Assembly: GCF_029852145.1 (NCBI RefSeq)
Contig: NC_079973.1
Location: 13,474,385 to 13,538,384, forward strand
DNA length: 64,000 bases
Reading direction: 5' to 3'
From: Microplitis mediator
Lineage: Eukaryota; Arthropoda; Insecta; Hymenoptera; Braconidae
Shown: piece by piece, positions 45,250 to 57,300 of the stretch
Numbering within the stretch: the first letter of the stretch is position 1
Layout of the letters: each line of letters opens with the position of its first letter
Program-made: the position numbers and the translations under genes
Notes under the pieces: model-generated
What the model saw: the letters and a program-made list of their open reading frames with translations, nothing else
What the model was told of the DNA's origin: nothing
Databases searched by the model: none

Positions 45250-45465
45250 CCTGGAAGCCTGGGCAAGGTCTGGCAACCAAGCATGGGCCAGGTCTGGTAA
45301 CCAAGCATGGGCCAGGTCTGGCAACCAGGCTTGGCCCGAGATTATCATTCCAGGCTTCTACCAAGGCTGGGCCAAGACTGGCTTACAAGCCTGGCCCAAG
45401 GTTCTACAAAGTTGGGCCAAGTCTGGGCCAAGCCTGGGCCCGTGGTACTTTCCTCTCTGGGTTGA
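45250..45465. repeat. TGGGCCAGGTCTGG repeats, right part of the array
   Basis: Degenerate repeats of GGCAACCAAGCATGGGCCAG, ending near GGGCCCGTGGTACTTTCC. The left array starts GCCAGAGTTGAACAACGGGCCC; together they may be the two sides of one element split by 45020-45245. Confidence 0.55.
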
Positions 45466-45484
45466 ATCAAACCAAAGCGTTAAT

Positions 45485-45935
45485 ACACTAATGCAAAAAA
45501 TTAAAGGAGCAGGAAAATTTTATAAATTTTTTAGTGATTTTTAGAAGGCTGTCACTTGGTGAAAAATGATCGTATCGAGATTTTAAAAAAAGCATTTTAC
45601 AGCTTGAAATCTCTAGTTTTGGTGCATTTTTTCAAAATATTTGAAAAGCTCCGGTTATTGCGCAAACATGAGAAATACCGCAAGACAAAAAATTTCTAAA
45701 TTTTTTTTTTTTTCCGAAGAGCCCACGGACCGCAAAAAAATTCTTTCAACTAAACGAATGCATAGTTCGGTTAGCAAAGTCATTCAGCTTCAATTTGTTT
45801 TTTTTTTAACCTCGTAGGACGATTTGTCGCAGAGATATCAGCCTTCAAACAGAAAATAATCCTTTTGGCTTTGATCATCGATATTTCAGGTACCAATGAT
45901 CGCACAGAAAGTTGAAGGGCGGCGGTGAAAACTTG
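45485..45935 (-). repeat. Interspersed repeat, copy 2 of 898-1356
   Basis: Reverse copy; includes TACACTAATGCAAAAAATTA at one end and GATATTTCAGGTACCAATGAT near the other. Confidence 0.7.
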
Positions 45936-47263
45936 AATAAATTCCCGACAAGACCCTGTCATCATTTTTTGAAAAAAAAAATTTTTTTCATTTTTAACAT
46001 CCATTAGAAGTAAGTACAAAAAAATGACTTTTTTTGGTTTTTTAGTAAATCAACCGCTACTCTGCAAATATCGATAAAAAAAATAATGTTGCCAGGGACT
46101 TTTTTAGCTTAATGTACCCCCAAGACCCCTGTTAATTTTTAAATTGATCTATCGAACCGTTTTTAGGAAATCATCGATCAAAGTTTAGCTAAACAATTAA
46201 AGGAGCAAGTTTTGTTCCTTTAATTGTGTAATCATAATCAAAATGAAAAAAATTTTTTTTTCGACTTTTCTCAAATTTTTGCGTTGGTGACTCAGCAAAT
46301 GCAAGGAAATGACAAAAAAAATAACAAATTTCCAAAAAATGTCAAAAAAAAATCGAAGAAAAAAAAAAATTGAAACTTTTTTTTTGTGTTCTAAATTTTT
46401 TAATTTTTTGGGTTAAGTTATTTTTTCCACCATTTAAATATAGTGGAAACCTAAACATGCAAACATGCAAATAACCTTCTCAATAAGACAATTTATAGAT
46501 AAATTGAGAAAAATTTGAATAGCGCATTACATTGTGCGCTATCCAAAAAAAAACGAAGTAAATTGTTATTTTTCAGATTTTTCACTGCCGATATCTTTGA
46601 GGCATCATTAGACACAGGTTTTCAGCCTCTAACGATAAAAAATTTTTAGAATCAATCAGTTTTGCAATTTTTGAGTTTACTGTATAGAAAAAAAAACTTT
46701 TTCGAAATTCATTCGACAACGATCTGATTTCTTTTGAACGATTAATCCGATTTCAATGGTTGATGCAGCATTCGATGCAGCTTATAGTGTTCTCTCGAAC
46801 GAATTAACCGATTGAGATGGTTCTTGCGGCAATCAACGCGTACTATAAAGTTCTAGCTGATTAGATTTTGGAATCGATTCATGGATTCGTTTCTGAGAAA
46901 TTTAAATAAATCTAAAAAAAAAAAATTTAGAAATCGGTTGACCCTGCAGGCCAGCCCCAGAACTTCATATTGTTGTCGAGCTCAAAGAGCTCAAAAACGT
47001 TATTTTAAATATTTTTAACTTGACATTACTTTGTATTGCATTAGTTTTTTCAAACTTAAAAACGAGAATGTTTTATATTAAACTTGGAAAATTTAAGACA
47101 TCGAAAATAAATAATAATCATGTTTGCTTAAAATTTGTATTTATGATTACGTTCAATAAAATCAATGTATGCAGGACTGCAATCTGTCAAATAATTATTG
47201 TCTGATCGTAATCCTCGAATCGATTCATTAATTGAAAGTGGAATCTTACCGATTTTAGTACGT
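45936..47263. other. AT-rich intergenic with a degraded element
   Basis: 46720-47000 is a partial, diverged copy of the ACTTCCCGCTAAG element (phrases about GAACGATTAATCCGATTTCA and TTGACCCTGCAGGCCAGCCC). The rest shows no gene or clear repeat. Confidence 0.4.
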
Positions 47264-48726
47264 TCCCTGATTAAAAATAGTCATTGAAAAGGATTGAAAA
47301 TTATTTCAATTCGTTTCAATCCCCCGGAGGTTTTGGAAAGTATTGAATGGAATTGAAATTTCGATCATTTGAATACTTACTAATTCTTAAAATGGAATTC
47401 AAAAGCATTGAAAAGAATTCAATCTTTCATCATTTCAACACCTTCCAATATGGAATTATTTTGGTATTGAGAAAGATTCAAAAATGTCAATTCATTTGAA
47501 TTCTTTTTAATCTTACACTCGATCCGAAATATCGGACTATTTTGGTATTGAGAAGGATTCGGAAAGATTCAAAAATTTCAATTGATTTGAATCTTTTTCA
47601 ATCCCACACGTGACCCGAAATATGAAATTATTGCACGACTCATAATGCGAAGCATTAGGGAGTGCTTTACGATCGAAATTTTTTTTCGCCTCCTTTTTTT
47701 CAACTATTTCTGTTATTATCGTGTTATTAGTAAACAGAAACATCTCAAATGATGCACCATTTTACAGATAATGTAATAAAGATTATTTCTGCAATTTTCA
47801 AAAACAAATTCAGTGCAATAGAAACGAGAAAATCATTAAAATAAACTAAAAAATTTTCCCGTCAAGCAGTCAAAAAATTTTGTAGCTTGAAAACACAATA
47901 TCTCGAAAAAGAATCCATAATTTAACTCCATTTTTTTTTAAATGACTCGTCTTGCCCTAGAAGGATTTGCTTTCGAAAATGGCGATCTAACTTTGTGTTA
48001 TGCAATTATAATTAATAAAAGATTAAATCACATTTTCTTTAATTTTAGCCTAAATATGTGTGGACATTCGCTTAACGAGTGCGCATGCGTGGTATTTTTT
48101 TTTTTTTTTTTTTTCGTACTGTCACCCAGTGTGCCTGCGCCATACTTCTAACCAATTCTTTTGGCGCGGGTAATTCGAAAATAAAAATATAAAAAATTGA
48201 CATTAGACGAATAAATAAATAAACAAAAATAATAAATAAACAAGTTAAAAAAAATAAAAAAAGAAAAAAAAACGTAAAATTTTTCACAGATCGTACGGCG
48301 AAAAATTTCGGAATTTTTTACGTTTGAAATTTATTTATTTTTTTTTTTATTTTAATTAAAATTTTTTTTTTTTATTATTTTTACATAAATAAATAACATT
48401 TGTACTTCAAATTTTATTTATTTTATTTTGCCTGCGACATTACCCTTACGCAATGTTTTAATATTTACGATCAAATAAGCATTATGAGTCGTGCACTTTT
48501 GGATTTTCCAAACTTTTTTAGGTATTGAAAAGTATTCAGAAAGATTAAAAATATCAATTCATTTGAATCTTTTCCAATTCCTCGGAAGTTTAGAAATTCT
48601 TATATTATTTTGGGATTGAAAAGTATTAATTTTATGTCCAAATGAATACCTTGGGGTATAGAAAGTATTCAAAAGGATTCAATTCTCATCTTTTTCAATC
48701 CTTTTCAATGAATATTTTTAATCAGG
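47264..48726. mobile_element. Inverted-repeat element, CCCTGATTAAAAATA ends, with nested unit
   Basis: Ends CCCTGATTAAAAATAGTCAT and its near complement; arms carry repeated CATTGAAAAGGATTGAAA words. The interior holds the unit at 47636-48498. Confidence 0.75.
47636..48498. mobile_element. Nested element with GCACGACTCATAATGC ends
   Basis: Terminal inverted repeats TGCACGACTCATAATGC and GCATTATGAGTCGTGCA. AT-rich interior with poly(T) runs and an inner inverted pair near 48210-48420. The frames here are low-complexity (Phe-rich) and not believable. Confidence 0.7.
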
Positions 48727-48894
48727 GTTGTCTTGAGCAACATGAAAAGTATGTATTTTATTATTTCAAATAATTAATTGAATTTTTTAAATTAATACTT
48801 TTATTTTCGTTAGCTTATTACTCACAATTAAAAATATTGTGAGAATCAAAAATGAGCCAATAGCATTTTTGCCTTAAATTTTAATCTAGTATAC

Positions 48895-49156
48895 CCCCGA
48901 TGAAAAAAGATTTTGTCTAATCATATATGATCATGCATAATTGTCTATATATGATCAGATCCAAAAATTGGCCAGGTCTGATCATACATAACTTGATCTG
49001 TTTATGTATGAACAGATATGATTATATACAATCATGCATAAACGAATATAGTCATTTTTAGAATCTCATTTAGAATATCTGTAAATTATTAATTAAGTAA
49101 TTTAATTAGGATTTATTGTCTTTATCAATATAAATGTCGGTTAAAATTAAATAATA
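48895..49156 (+). repeat. Repeat with ATCATATATGATCATG words, reverse copy at 62397-62660
   Basis: From GATGAAAAAAGATTTTGTCT through many short palindromic ATCATATATGAT words to AAATGTCGGTTAAAATTAAA; repeated almost in full, in reverse, at 62397-62660. Confidence 0.75.
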
Positions 49157-49367
49157 AAAAAAAAATCAGCCAAGCAAGCAAATAAATTTAATTTTAAAAA
49201 ATTGTATTTTTATTATCCTAAAGTAGAATTTATGATCATTAACGTTTAAACTATTTAAGTGGGGTAAATGATGTGAAAAAAACTCGGTGAAAATTCTGCT
49301 GGGCTTTGGGCGCGAACTGCCGCCCTTCTGATTCCTGGGTCTGAACACTGGCTATTGGACGAACCTA

Positions 49368-49702
49368 CACGGAGAGAAATTTATGGCAACCGTTCCTAGT
49401 ACGTTTATGAAATATCATCCCATACCGTTATGGTAATGATTACTTGGAATTATGGGATATAGGCCCATACTTTCTGGGAAAAGTTCTCATAAGTATGGGA
49501 ATAATTCCCATAATTATGGTAACAGTTCCCATATCGCATGTAAAATAATTATGGTAATGATAACCATAATATTATGGTCATCGTTTCCATACTATTATAG
49601 TAACGGTTACTATAATCGACATTTCAATAAAACCGGTTACCATACATTATGAGAACCATTCCCATAATTTATTGTAATCCTTACCATAAATTTCTCTCCG
49701 TG
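49368..49702. mobile_element. TA-target MITE, CACGGAGAGAAATTTATGG ends
   Basis: Inverted ends CACGGAGAGAAATTTATGG and its complement, TA flanks at 49366-49367 and 49703-49704. Interior is a set of CCATAATTATGG-like words. The host repeat at 45035-45240 shows the empty site (GAACCTACTAACG in reverse). Confidence 0.88.
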
Positions 49703-49739
49703 TACTAATGTTGAGCTGATACTTTTATATGATCTACTT

Positions 49740-50420
49740 ATTCAGTCTACTTCAACCATTCGGTTTTATGAAATATAACCAGCAATTTAATTAATATTTT
49801 TGATTAAGAAAAAAAAAATAACTTCGTATTATTTTTATTATAATTACATCATTTTTAAAAATAAAACTTATTTAATTTAATTGATTATTTATCAAGAACC
49901 CAGTTGAATTATCTTGCTCTACCACCATTGTTAAAAATGACGCATTTATTATAACAATGTATGACTCATTTTTTAATTAAATTAATTTTTGTAAGTAAAG
50001 TTATAAAATTGCGGTTGTTGATTGCAAATAATAAAGAACTAAAAAATATATAAATTGTTAGTTGTAAATAACTTTAATCGGAAAATTGAAACATTTATTA
50101 ACTAAAACTTAGTTTACTTCAAAAATGAATAGTTATTAATTACAGAAAACTATAATAACAAGTTATTTGAATAATTAATAATTGATTAGTAGATTTTTTC
50201 AATTAACAACAATTAATCATAGAACACTGATTCACCAACAGTAGCCCAACGTTGCGAACCGATAATCGGCCAATCATAAGTAGCCATTCATTGGCCAGCC
50301 ATCGGCCAACCTACGGCATTTATATATATATTTATCTATATAATTTTTTCGTTAATTGTAAACGCAATAAAATATTTCAAAACTAATTACGCAATTTGAA
50401 GAACGATAAAATTATTGTTG
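49740..50420. other. AT-rich intergenic
   Basis: No gene seen. One small GC-richer patch with CGATAATCGGCCAATC words at 50255-50320. Confidence 0.35.
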
Positions 50421-50424
50421 AACA

Positions 50425-50518
50425 CACACGCGGAAAAAAAAAAATATGCGCTGCAACAGGATTTTATCCTGTTGCTCCCACAGGACTGCGTCCTGTTGCA
50501 GCGCCTATTTTTTTCCGT

Positions 50519-50519
<1 letters not shown>
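50425..50519. mobile_element. 95-bp MITE of the CACGGAAAAAA family
   Basis: Ends CGCGGAAAAAAAA and TTTTTTTCCGTG, interior of CAACAGGATTTTATCCTGTTG hairpins. Related to 54423-55243. Followed by a (CA)n run. Confidence 0.75.

Positions 50520-50568
<49 letters not shown>
50520..50568. repeat. (CA)n microsatellite
   Basis: About 24 uninterrupted CA units directly after the MITE, whose TA end may have seeded the run. Confidence 0.95.
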
Positions 50569-50573
<5 letters not shown>

Positions 50574-50969
50574 CAAACGATAAATCATTAAATGACTCAT
50601 TTATTTTTTAGGATTTGTTAGTAGGGTAGGGAGGGGCTAGTTGATCATAGGGGCAAGTTGTGCAATCGAAATATCTCGAAAACTAGTGGGGCTAGTTGAA
50701 CATAGTATGGGGCTAGTTGTGCAATGGCTAAAATAAACGGAATGACTGTGTAGAATGATATAAATATAAATACAATATGAAATTGTGATTAACAAGCAAG
50801 CATTTATTTATTATGATTGTTGCATACTTATATTATTGTTATAACTCTGATATTTGAAATAAAATCAAACAAAATTAAAACTTCCCAATCTTTGAATTAT
50901 TATTACTCTTTTTGTATTTAGAATTATATATTTAAGAATAATTATTAAGTAAATAAATATCAAATTAAA

Positions 50970-51042
<73 letters not shown>
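50970..51042. repeat. (TA)n microsatellite
   Basis: About 36 uninterrupted TA units; the Ile-Tyr repeat frame over it is an artefact. Confidence 0.95.
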
Positions 51043-51046
<4 letters not shown>

Positions 51047-51375
51047 AAACTTTTGAGATGATAAGAGAAATTTTTTTTTTAGACCATCTAAACACATTTT
51101 TATCTATATAAATTTTTAATTGATTGGAAATCCCAAAAAACGATTAAAAATTATATCCCAATTCCAAGATCATTAAAAATTGTCGATACACACATATATG
51201 ATCCAAGTTTATTTTTAAATACGTGTTCTAGCAACACAGATATTACTGTAGACACTGCTATATTAACTAGAAGTTGAAGTATATTTTCCGTTAGTTTTTT
51301 TATCATTTTTGTGCTTGAAACATTCTTAAAACTTAGTACATCTATAATACGGTAGTTCAAACAACAAAACATAGC

Positions 51376-54300
51376 ATGACGCTAAATATTATCAAGTAAG
51401 TTTAAATAAAAACTATTTAGGGGAAGGGGGGCAAAAGGGGGTAGGGTAGGCAAAACGGGGTACCTCCAAAATTTGATAAAAAAAAATTTTATATTTTAAA
51501 TGGTTTTTAAACATTCCAAAATCACTTCTGTAAATATAATTAAGCGTTACTTTGAATTTTTTTCGGTAAACTTTTTCAAAAATCAATTGTCAGTTGAAAA
51601 ATATTAATAACGTTTGTGTTATGATGAAAACTATTAAAAATTTTTTTTCTTCTTTTGATATCCAAGAAACATGTAAAATATAATTTTTCTTCTTGAAATT
51701 ACTTAAAAAAAAATTCAACTTAATCAAATTCGTTTAAAATCCAGAAATTTTTTTTTTTTTACTTTTTTTAGGGGGCACCCCACTTTGCCCGCCGAAATGA
51801 AAAATTTTTTTTTCAACGGTAACTGAAAATTTCTTCTATTTAATTTGAATATCATTAAAAAAAAAAGATTTAGCGTATTTGAGTCCTCGAAAACTTGGTA
51901 TTTCCTTAAGTACCCCCTTTTGCCCCTCCCTCCCCTAAATAAAAAAAATTGATTACATCATTATCATTAGTATTGAATTAATCATGTTCAATGAGTATGA
52001 CTATATAATCATTTATTAAAATAAAATAAAATTTTTTTTCGGTAACGTGATTAGACGAAGAAGTCGATCGTATAGGGAACAAAGGCTTCTAATATTTTTT
52101 ATTACTATAACTTCGTCATGTTACGGATTAGCTACAGAAACAGGTATTTTTTTGTGGCATGAAGAATACTTATTTTGTTTTTCATTCTACTAAAAATATT
52201 ATAACTTCTGTAATACATTATCAATTAACAATTTAAATTTTTCGTTAAAATTTCAGTTGATATTTGTCGTACTCCAGAATGTATTGATACTGGTAAGTTT
52301 AGTTAACTTTAAGTAAAAAGCATATCTATTTAATAAAAAAAATATATACTAAAGAAGTTTATCCACCAATTATCTCTCAATTGATCCTCCTTTTTTTTAT
52401 TTTTGTTAAGGGGGGGGGTAGGGGTTTTGAATGATTTAAAAAAAAATTTTTTTTAAATTTTTTTTCTGAATGAACAATATGTCAAGAATATTGTGTACAA
52501 ATTTCAAATCAATCCGAGTAAAACTAACGGAGTTACAGCGTTTCAAATGACCGGCCGGTATATCTGATTCTTATACCTGCCCGACCTGCCCCTACATACC
52601 CCTAGTAGAAATCAGCTGCAATTTTCGTTGTTCTTCCGAATCCATTTCTCCGGCTGTGTGTCTTTCAAAGGATGTAAACTGATGACTCAATATAAGTATA
52701 TAAATTCATATTCTTTGATTGATAGTTTATTTCAAATTTTCACGTATAAAAAACTTTAAATGGATTTTTCCGAAAACGTTATTTTTAAAGTCCGTGAACA
52801 TCATAACTCAAAATGTACTGAACCGATCCCTTTGAAAATTTGAACATTACTTCTTCACATAAATCAACAGGTAACTACGAAGAGTTTTTTTTTGTTTTTC
52901 ATTTTTTTCTATTTTTTAATAACAAATTAACCGCGATTTTTTGAGCTAAAATCGCGTTTTTCACTTCCAAGTGCTGCGAAAAATCGAAAAAAAAAAAAAA
53001 AAAAAAAAAAACTCTTCGTGGTTACCTCGAGAAATACATCAACTTTAAAATGCATATCAATTTTTTTTTTCCGATGATCCGGTAACGAGTTATGATGTTC
53101 ACCGCAAAACGACTTTTTTTCGAGGCGCCTCCGGAGATTCAACGTCACCAGCTTATTATTCAATGTTTTTCGTTGAAAATTTTTTCTGATATTCTTTAAA
53201 AGTTGTACAATAATATGTGATTAAGTTTAATGAAATTATATTACTCATCTCGCCGGGAAAAAATCACAAAAATATGCTTCTTTTTCGCCTTTAAACCCCC
53301 CCCCCCCCCTTAAACAAAAATCATAGTTATTTTAACATATTTTTAAGAAATGATAATTTTTAATCTCTTCATTTAAAAAAAAAAAAACGAAAATTGTTAA
53401 AGATATTCTCTTCAATTTTACTAGTAATGATAATTAATGAAATATTGGCGTTATGTCGTATCAATTATTAACGATATGTAAGGTTGTAATAATTCAGCTG
53501 ACGTTGCATTGATCCTGAGCAAAATCACGTCATTAATTATTTATTAAACAATAAGTAGGGAAAACTGACGAATATCTGAACTTAATTATCAATTAATAAT
53601 AACTTAGAAATTATTATTAACTAATTAATAATAAATTAACTGTTTATTTACCAATAATCAGGAAAAAGTAACTAATAATTACATTTAATTATCAGTTAGT
53701 TTTCCCTGTTTCAGTTTAACAATAAAAAATAATTTTATTGTATTATTCATGATATTGTTTAAAAAAAAAATAAAATTTGTTTAGTAATGATATGTTTTAA
53801 TGTTACTTTCAATTATGACTGACCAAAGCTGCAATAGAGCCTGAGACGATCGGCCGCGCACTGTATTGAGAACGCTCAGCGACCGGCACGCGGTGATAAA
53901 TGAATCCATATTGTTTAAACTAATCGCGAGCAGTGAAATTTTCTTTCGGGATCTTAAACTTTAATAAATAATGCATGTAACCCATGGAAAAAAAAATTCA
54001 TTTTTTTACCGACCAGTCAATGAAATTTTCATTTGTTTACTTAAAAGTTAATTAACAATGGAATAATAAACAAATAATTTTATGCTATTAATATTTTTAT
54101 AAAATATAGATATTCGACAATAAATCCTGAAAATTTTATTAATTTATCTTTAACGGTTGTTTTGGAATCTATTTTTTAATTAAAAGTACTCAAAATTTTC
54201 ATTGTAAAAAAAAATTTTGTTAAAATAAAAATTTTGAAAAATCGTTTGAGGGATTAATTTTTCATAGTGACTACATACGAAAAAAATACAAAGACTTAAT

Positions 54301-57300
54301 TTTCATGATCAAGTGGAAAATGGGGGGTCCACTTGACGTGATCTTGCTCTCCTATACCTGCGTGTGCTGATTAATTGAATGCGCATGTGCAGTCTAGAAA
54401 TTTTGGTCTTGTTAATAAGGTACACGGAAAAAAAATTTACTGTTGCTGCAACAGGAGGCATTCATGTTGCAGCAACAGGAAAAAATCCCGTTGCAGCAAC
54501 AGGATTAATACTGTTGTTGCGACTTAATAGTAAAATATAATTACACAGTAAAAAATGTTGTGTCATTGCGTAAAAAAACTTAGTGTTACAAATTTTTGAC
54601 ACTTTTATGTGCACATTTAAGATTTATTCTGTTAAATCAACCCAAAAAAGTGTTAAATATTCAACACAAAAATTTGTAACACTAAGTTTTTTTACGCAAT
54701 GACACAACATTTTTTGCTGTCCCTCGCAGATTTGAATCACGGTGGAAACACCGTGGAAGTGTAAACACCGTGGATCCACCGTGGTTACACGGTGGGTTTG
54801 TTCCATTTCACCACCGGGTATACACAGTGTATCCACTGTGATTACGCGGTGTAACCACCATGATTCCACGGTGGCTTGACCACTGTGTATACACGGTATT
54901 TCCACTGTGATTACGCGGTGTATCCACCGTAATTCCACGGTGGCTTTGTGCTATTTCACCACCGTGGTTCCACGCTGTATCCACCGCGTAATCACAGTGA
55001 AAACACCGTGTATACACAGTGGTAAAGCCACCGTGCAATCATGGTGGATACACCGCGTAATCACAGTGGTAAAATGGAACAAACCCACCGTGTTTCCACC
55101 GTGATTCAAATCTGCGAGGGGTGTCATTATATTTTACTATTAAGTCGCAACAACAGTATTAATCCTGTTGCTGCAGCAGGATTTTTTCCTGTTGCTGCAA
55201 CATGAATGCCTCCTGTTGCAGCAACAGTAAATTTTTTTCCGTGTAGCTAAATTCAAAATGACGTCATAAAACCTGCAGGTCTAAGATTCGTTATTGGCTT
55301 GAATCATTAAGTAGGGATATACTCCGCCCATTTCACTCAAATTTACTGGTATAATATAAAAATAAGTGCTTTATTATATATTAAACCACTTGTTTGACCA
55401 ATCAGAAAGGATTTTATTTTAATGTGAAATTTTATGAGGCTAATTTTAGACAGTTAGCATCGTATTCTTCTGCATGAGTTACATAACATACTTTTTAGTA
55501 TCATTGTAATAAAAAGTTTGATGAAAAAAATTGAATAATTTTTTCACCTTGAATATGCAGCTGGTAAAGTACCGTAAGCAATTAATATTTATGTACTATA
55601 GCATCAAGAATTCTCAAATACATGGATCCGAGTGTTAATCCATGTGATAACTTTTATAAGTTTGCGTGCGGTAATTTTGTTAACACAACTAATATACCTG
55701 GCGATAAGGACAAAATAGATATTTTCAGTATTCTGAGTGATCAGGTTCAAGAACAGTTGAAAAAAATAGTAGATGAAACTGTTTCGCCAAATACATCCAA
55801 GTTACAAAGACTTGTCAAAACTTTTTATGATATTTGCATGAATCAAAGTGGGTATATAGTGACATATACGTTGATTATAGAAGAAATTTTCTATATTTTA
55901 ACAAAATATATTTTTACAGCTGATATTGAAGAAAAAGGGTTAAACCCTTTGTTAAATAAATTAAATAAATTAGGAGGCTGGCCAGTATTAGAAGGTCTTA
56001 AATGGAAAGAAGATGATTTTAACTGGATAAACTCCATGTACACGTTACGTGAGATGGGATACTCGCTTAATTATTTCTTCGGTTTTGCAATGGATACTGA
56101 TATTAGGAATAATACAAAACGAGTCTTAATTGTGAGCTTCACATATTTTAAATTTCAAAAAATCTTTTATGAATTTTAAAGATTATTTTTTTATAATTTA
56201 TTGCAGCTGAAATTGCCTTATTTGGGATTAAATGCTCTGATACTTTCAAATGGCTCTGAACATAAATTAGTAAAAAGTTATAAAAAGTATAGTATTGATC
56301 TTGCGGTTCTCCTTGGAGCTGATCGTCGCTCCGCTAAAAGTGAGCTAAACGAATCACTTTCGTTCGAAATGAAATTAGCTAATGTAATTGAAGCTCAAGT
56401 ATTCTTATAAAATATAAGGGACAGTTAACGACGCTATGACACTGACCATTTTCCATTTTTATAATTTTTAAATGTTTTCGCAAATGTGTGTGAAATTGCT
56501 TCTACATCTATCATTTCAACTCAATGGTTCAAGTAATTGACATGTTTAAAATTTATCGGCAAGTTTCGAAAATAAAAAGTTTTGAATTTTAATGAAAAAT
56601 AATAACTGATGAAATAAAAAAATGATCTTTTCAACTTCAAATGTGCTTTCGGTGCAAAAAAAAAATTCAAATTTATTCATACATATCTTTTTTTTTCAAA
56701 GAAAGTATGAAAATTACTTTTTTAGGGAAATTAAAATCCGTCTTTTTCTTTTAGATTTCATAAAATTTTGTATTTAATTATGAAACACAAGACATAATCT
56801 AAATGTTTACGGTTAAATAAAATTTTTTTTTTAATTTTCCAAACAAATTAACGGCTTTAAACTTCTATAAAAAAAAATGATTTGTATGAATTTTAACTTT
56901 CAGCGACTAAAAATGTATGAAAAAATTTTGAATACAATTTTAATTTTTTTTTGCTTTAAAAATCTTGTACGTCTTTGAAAGTTTTTTAAAATTTGCGATT
57001 TAAAAATATCACTAAGAATTTACGCAATAGCAACTTTTAATATGCAGTAAAGTATATCACAAAAATGAAAAATGGTCCGTGTAAGAATTTCCCTGATTTA
57101 GCGTGAAATGCATCCAAACTAATGTGACTACTTATATGTATTTCAGCTAAGTTTACATGAAATAAAAAATTATAACTTTTATAACAATTATAATCCAATG
57201 TCCATAGCTGAGTTGGAAAAAAAATATCCAAGTATTCCTTGGTTGGAATACATTAACAAACTCCTTAAGCCTTCTGTCATAGTAGACAAAAATGAAACAG

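Noticed and set aside
50865..51095. Ile-Tyr repeat protein
   Set aside because: Pure (TA)n microsatellite read in frame.
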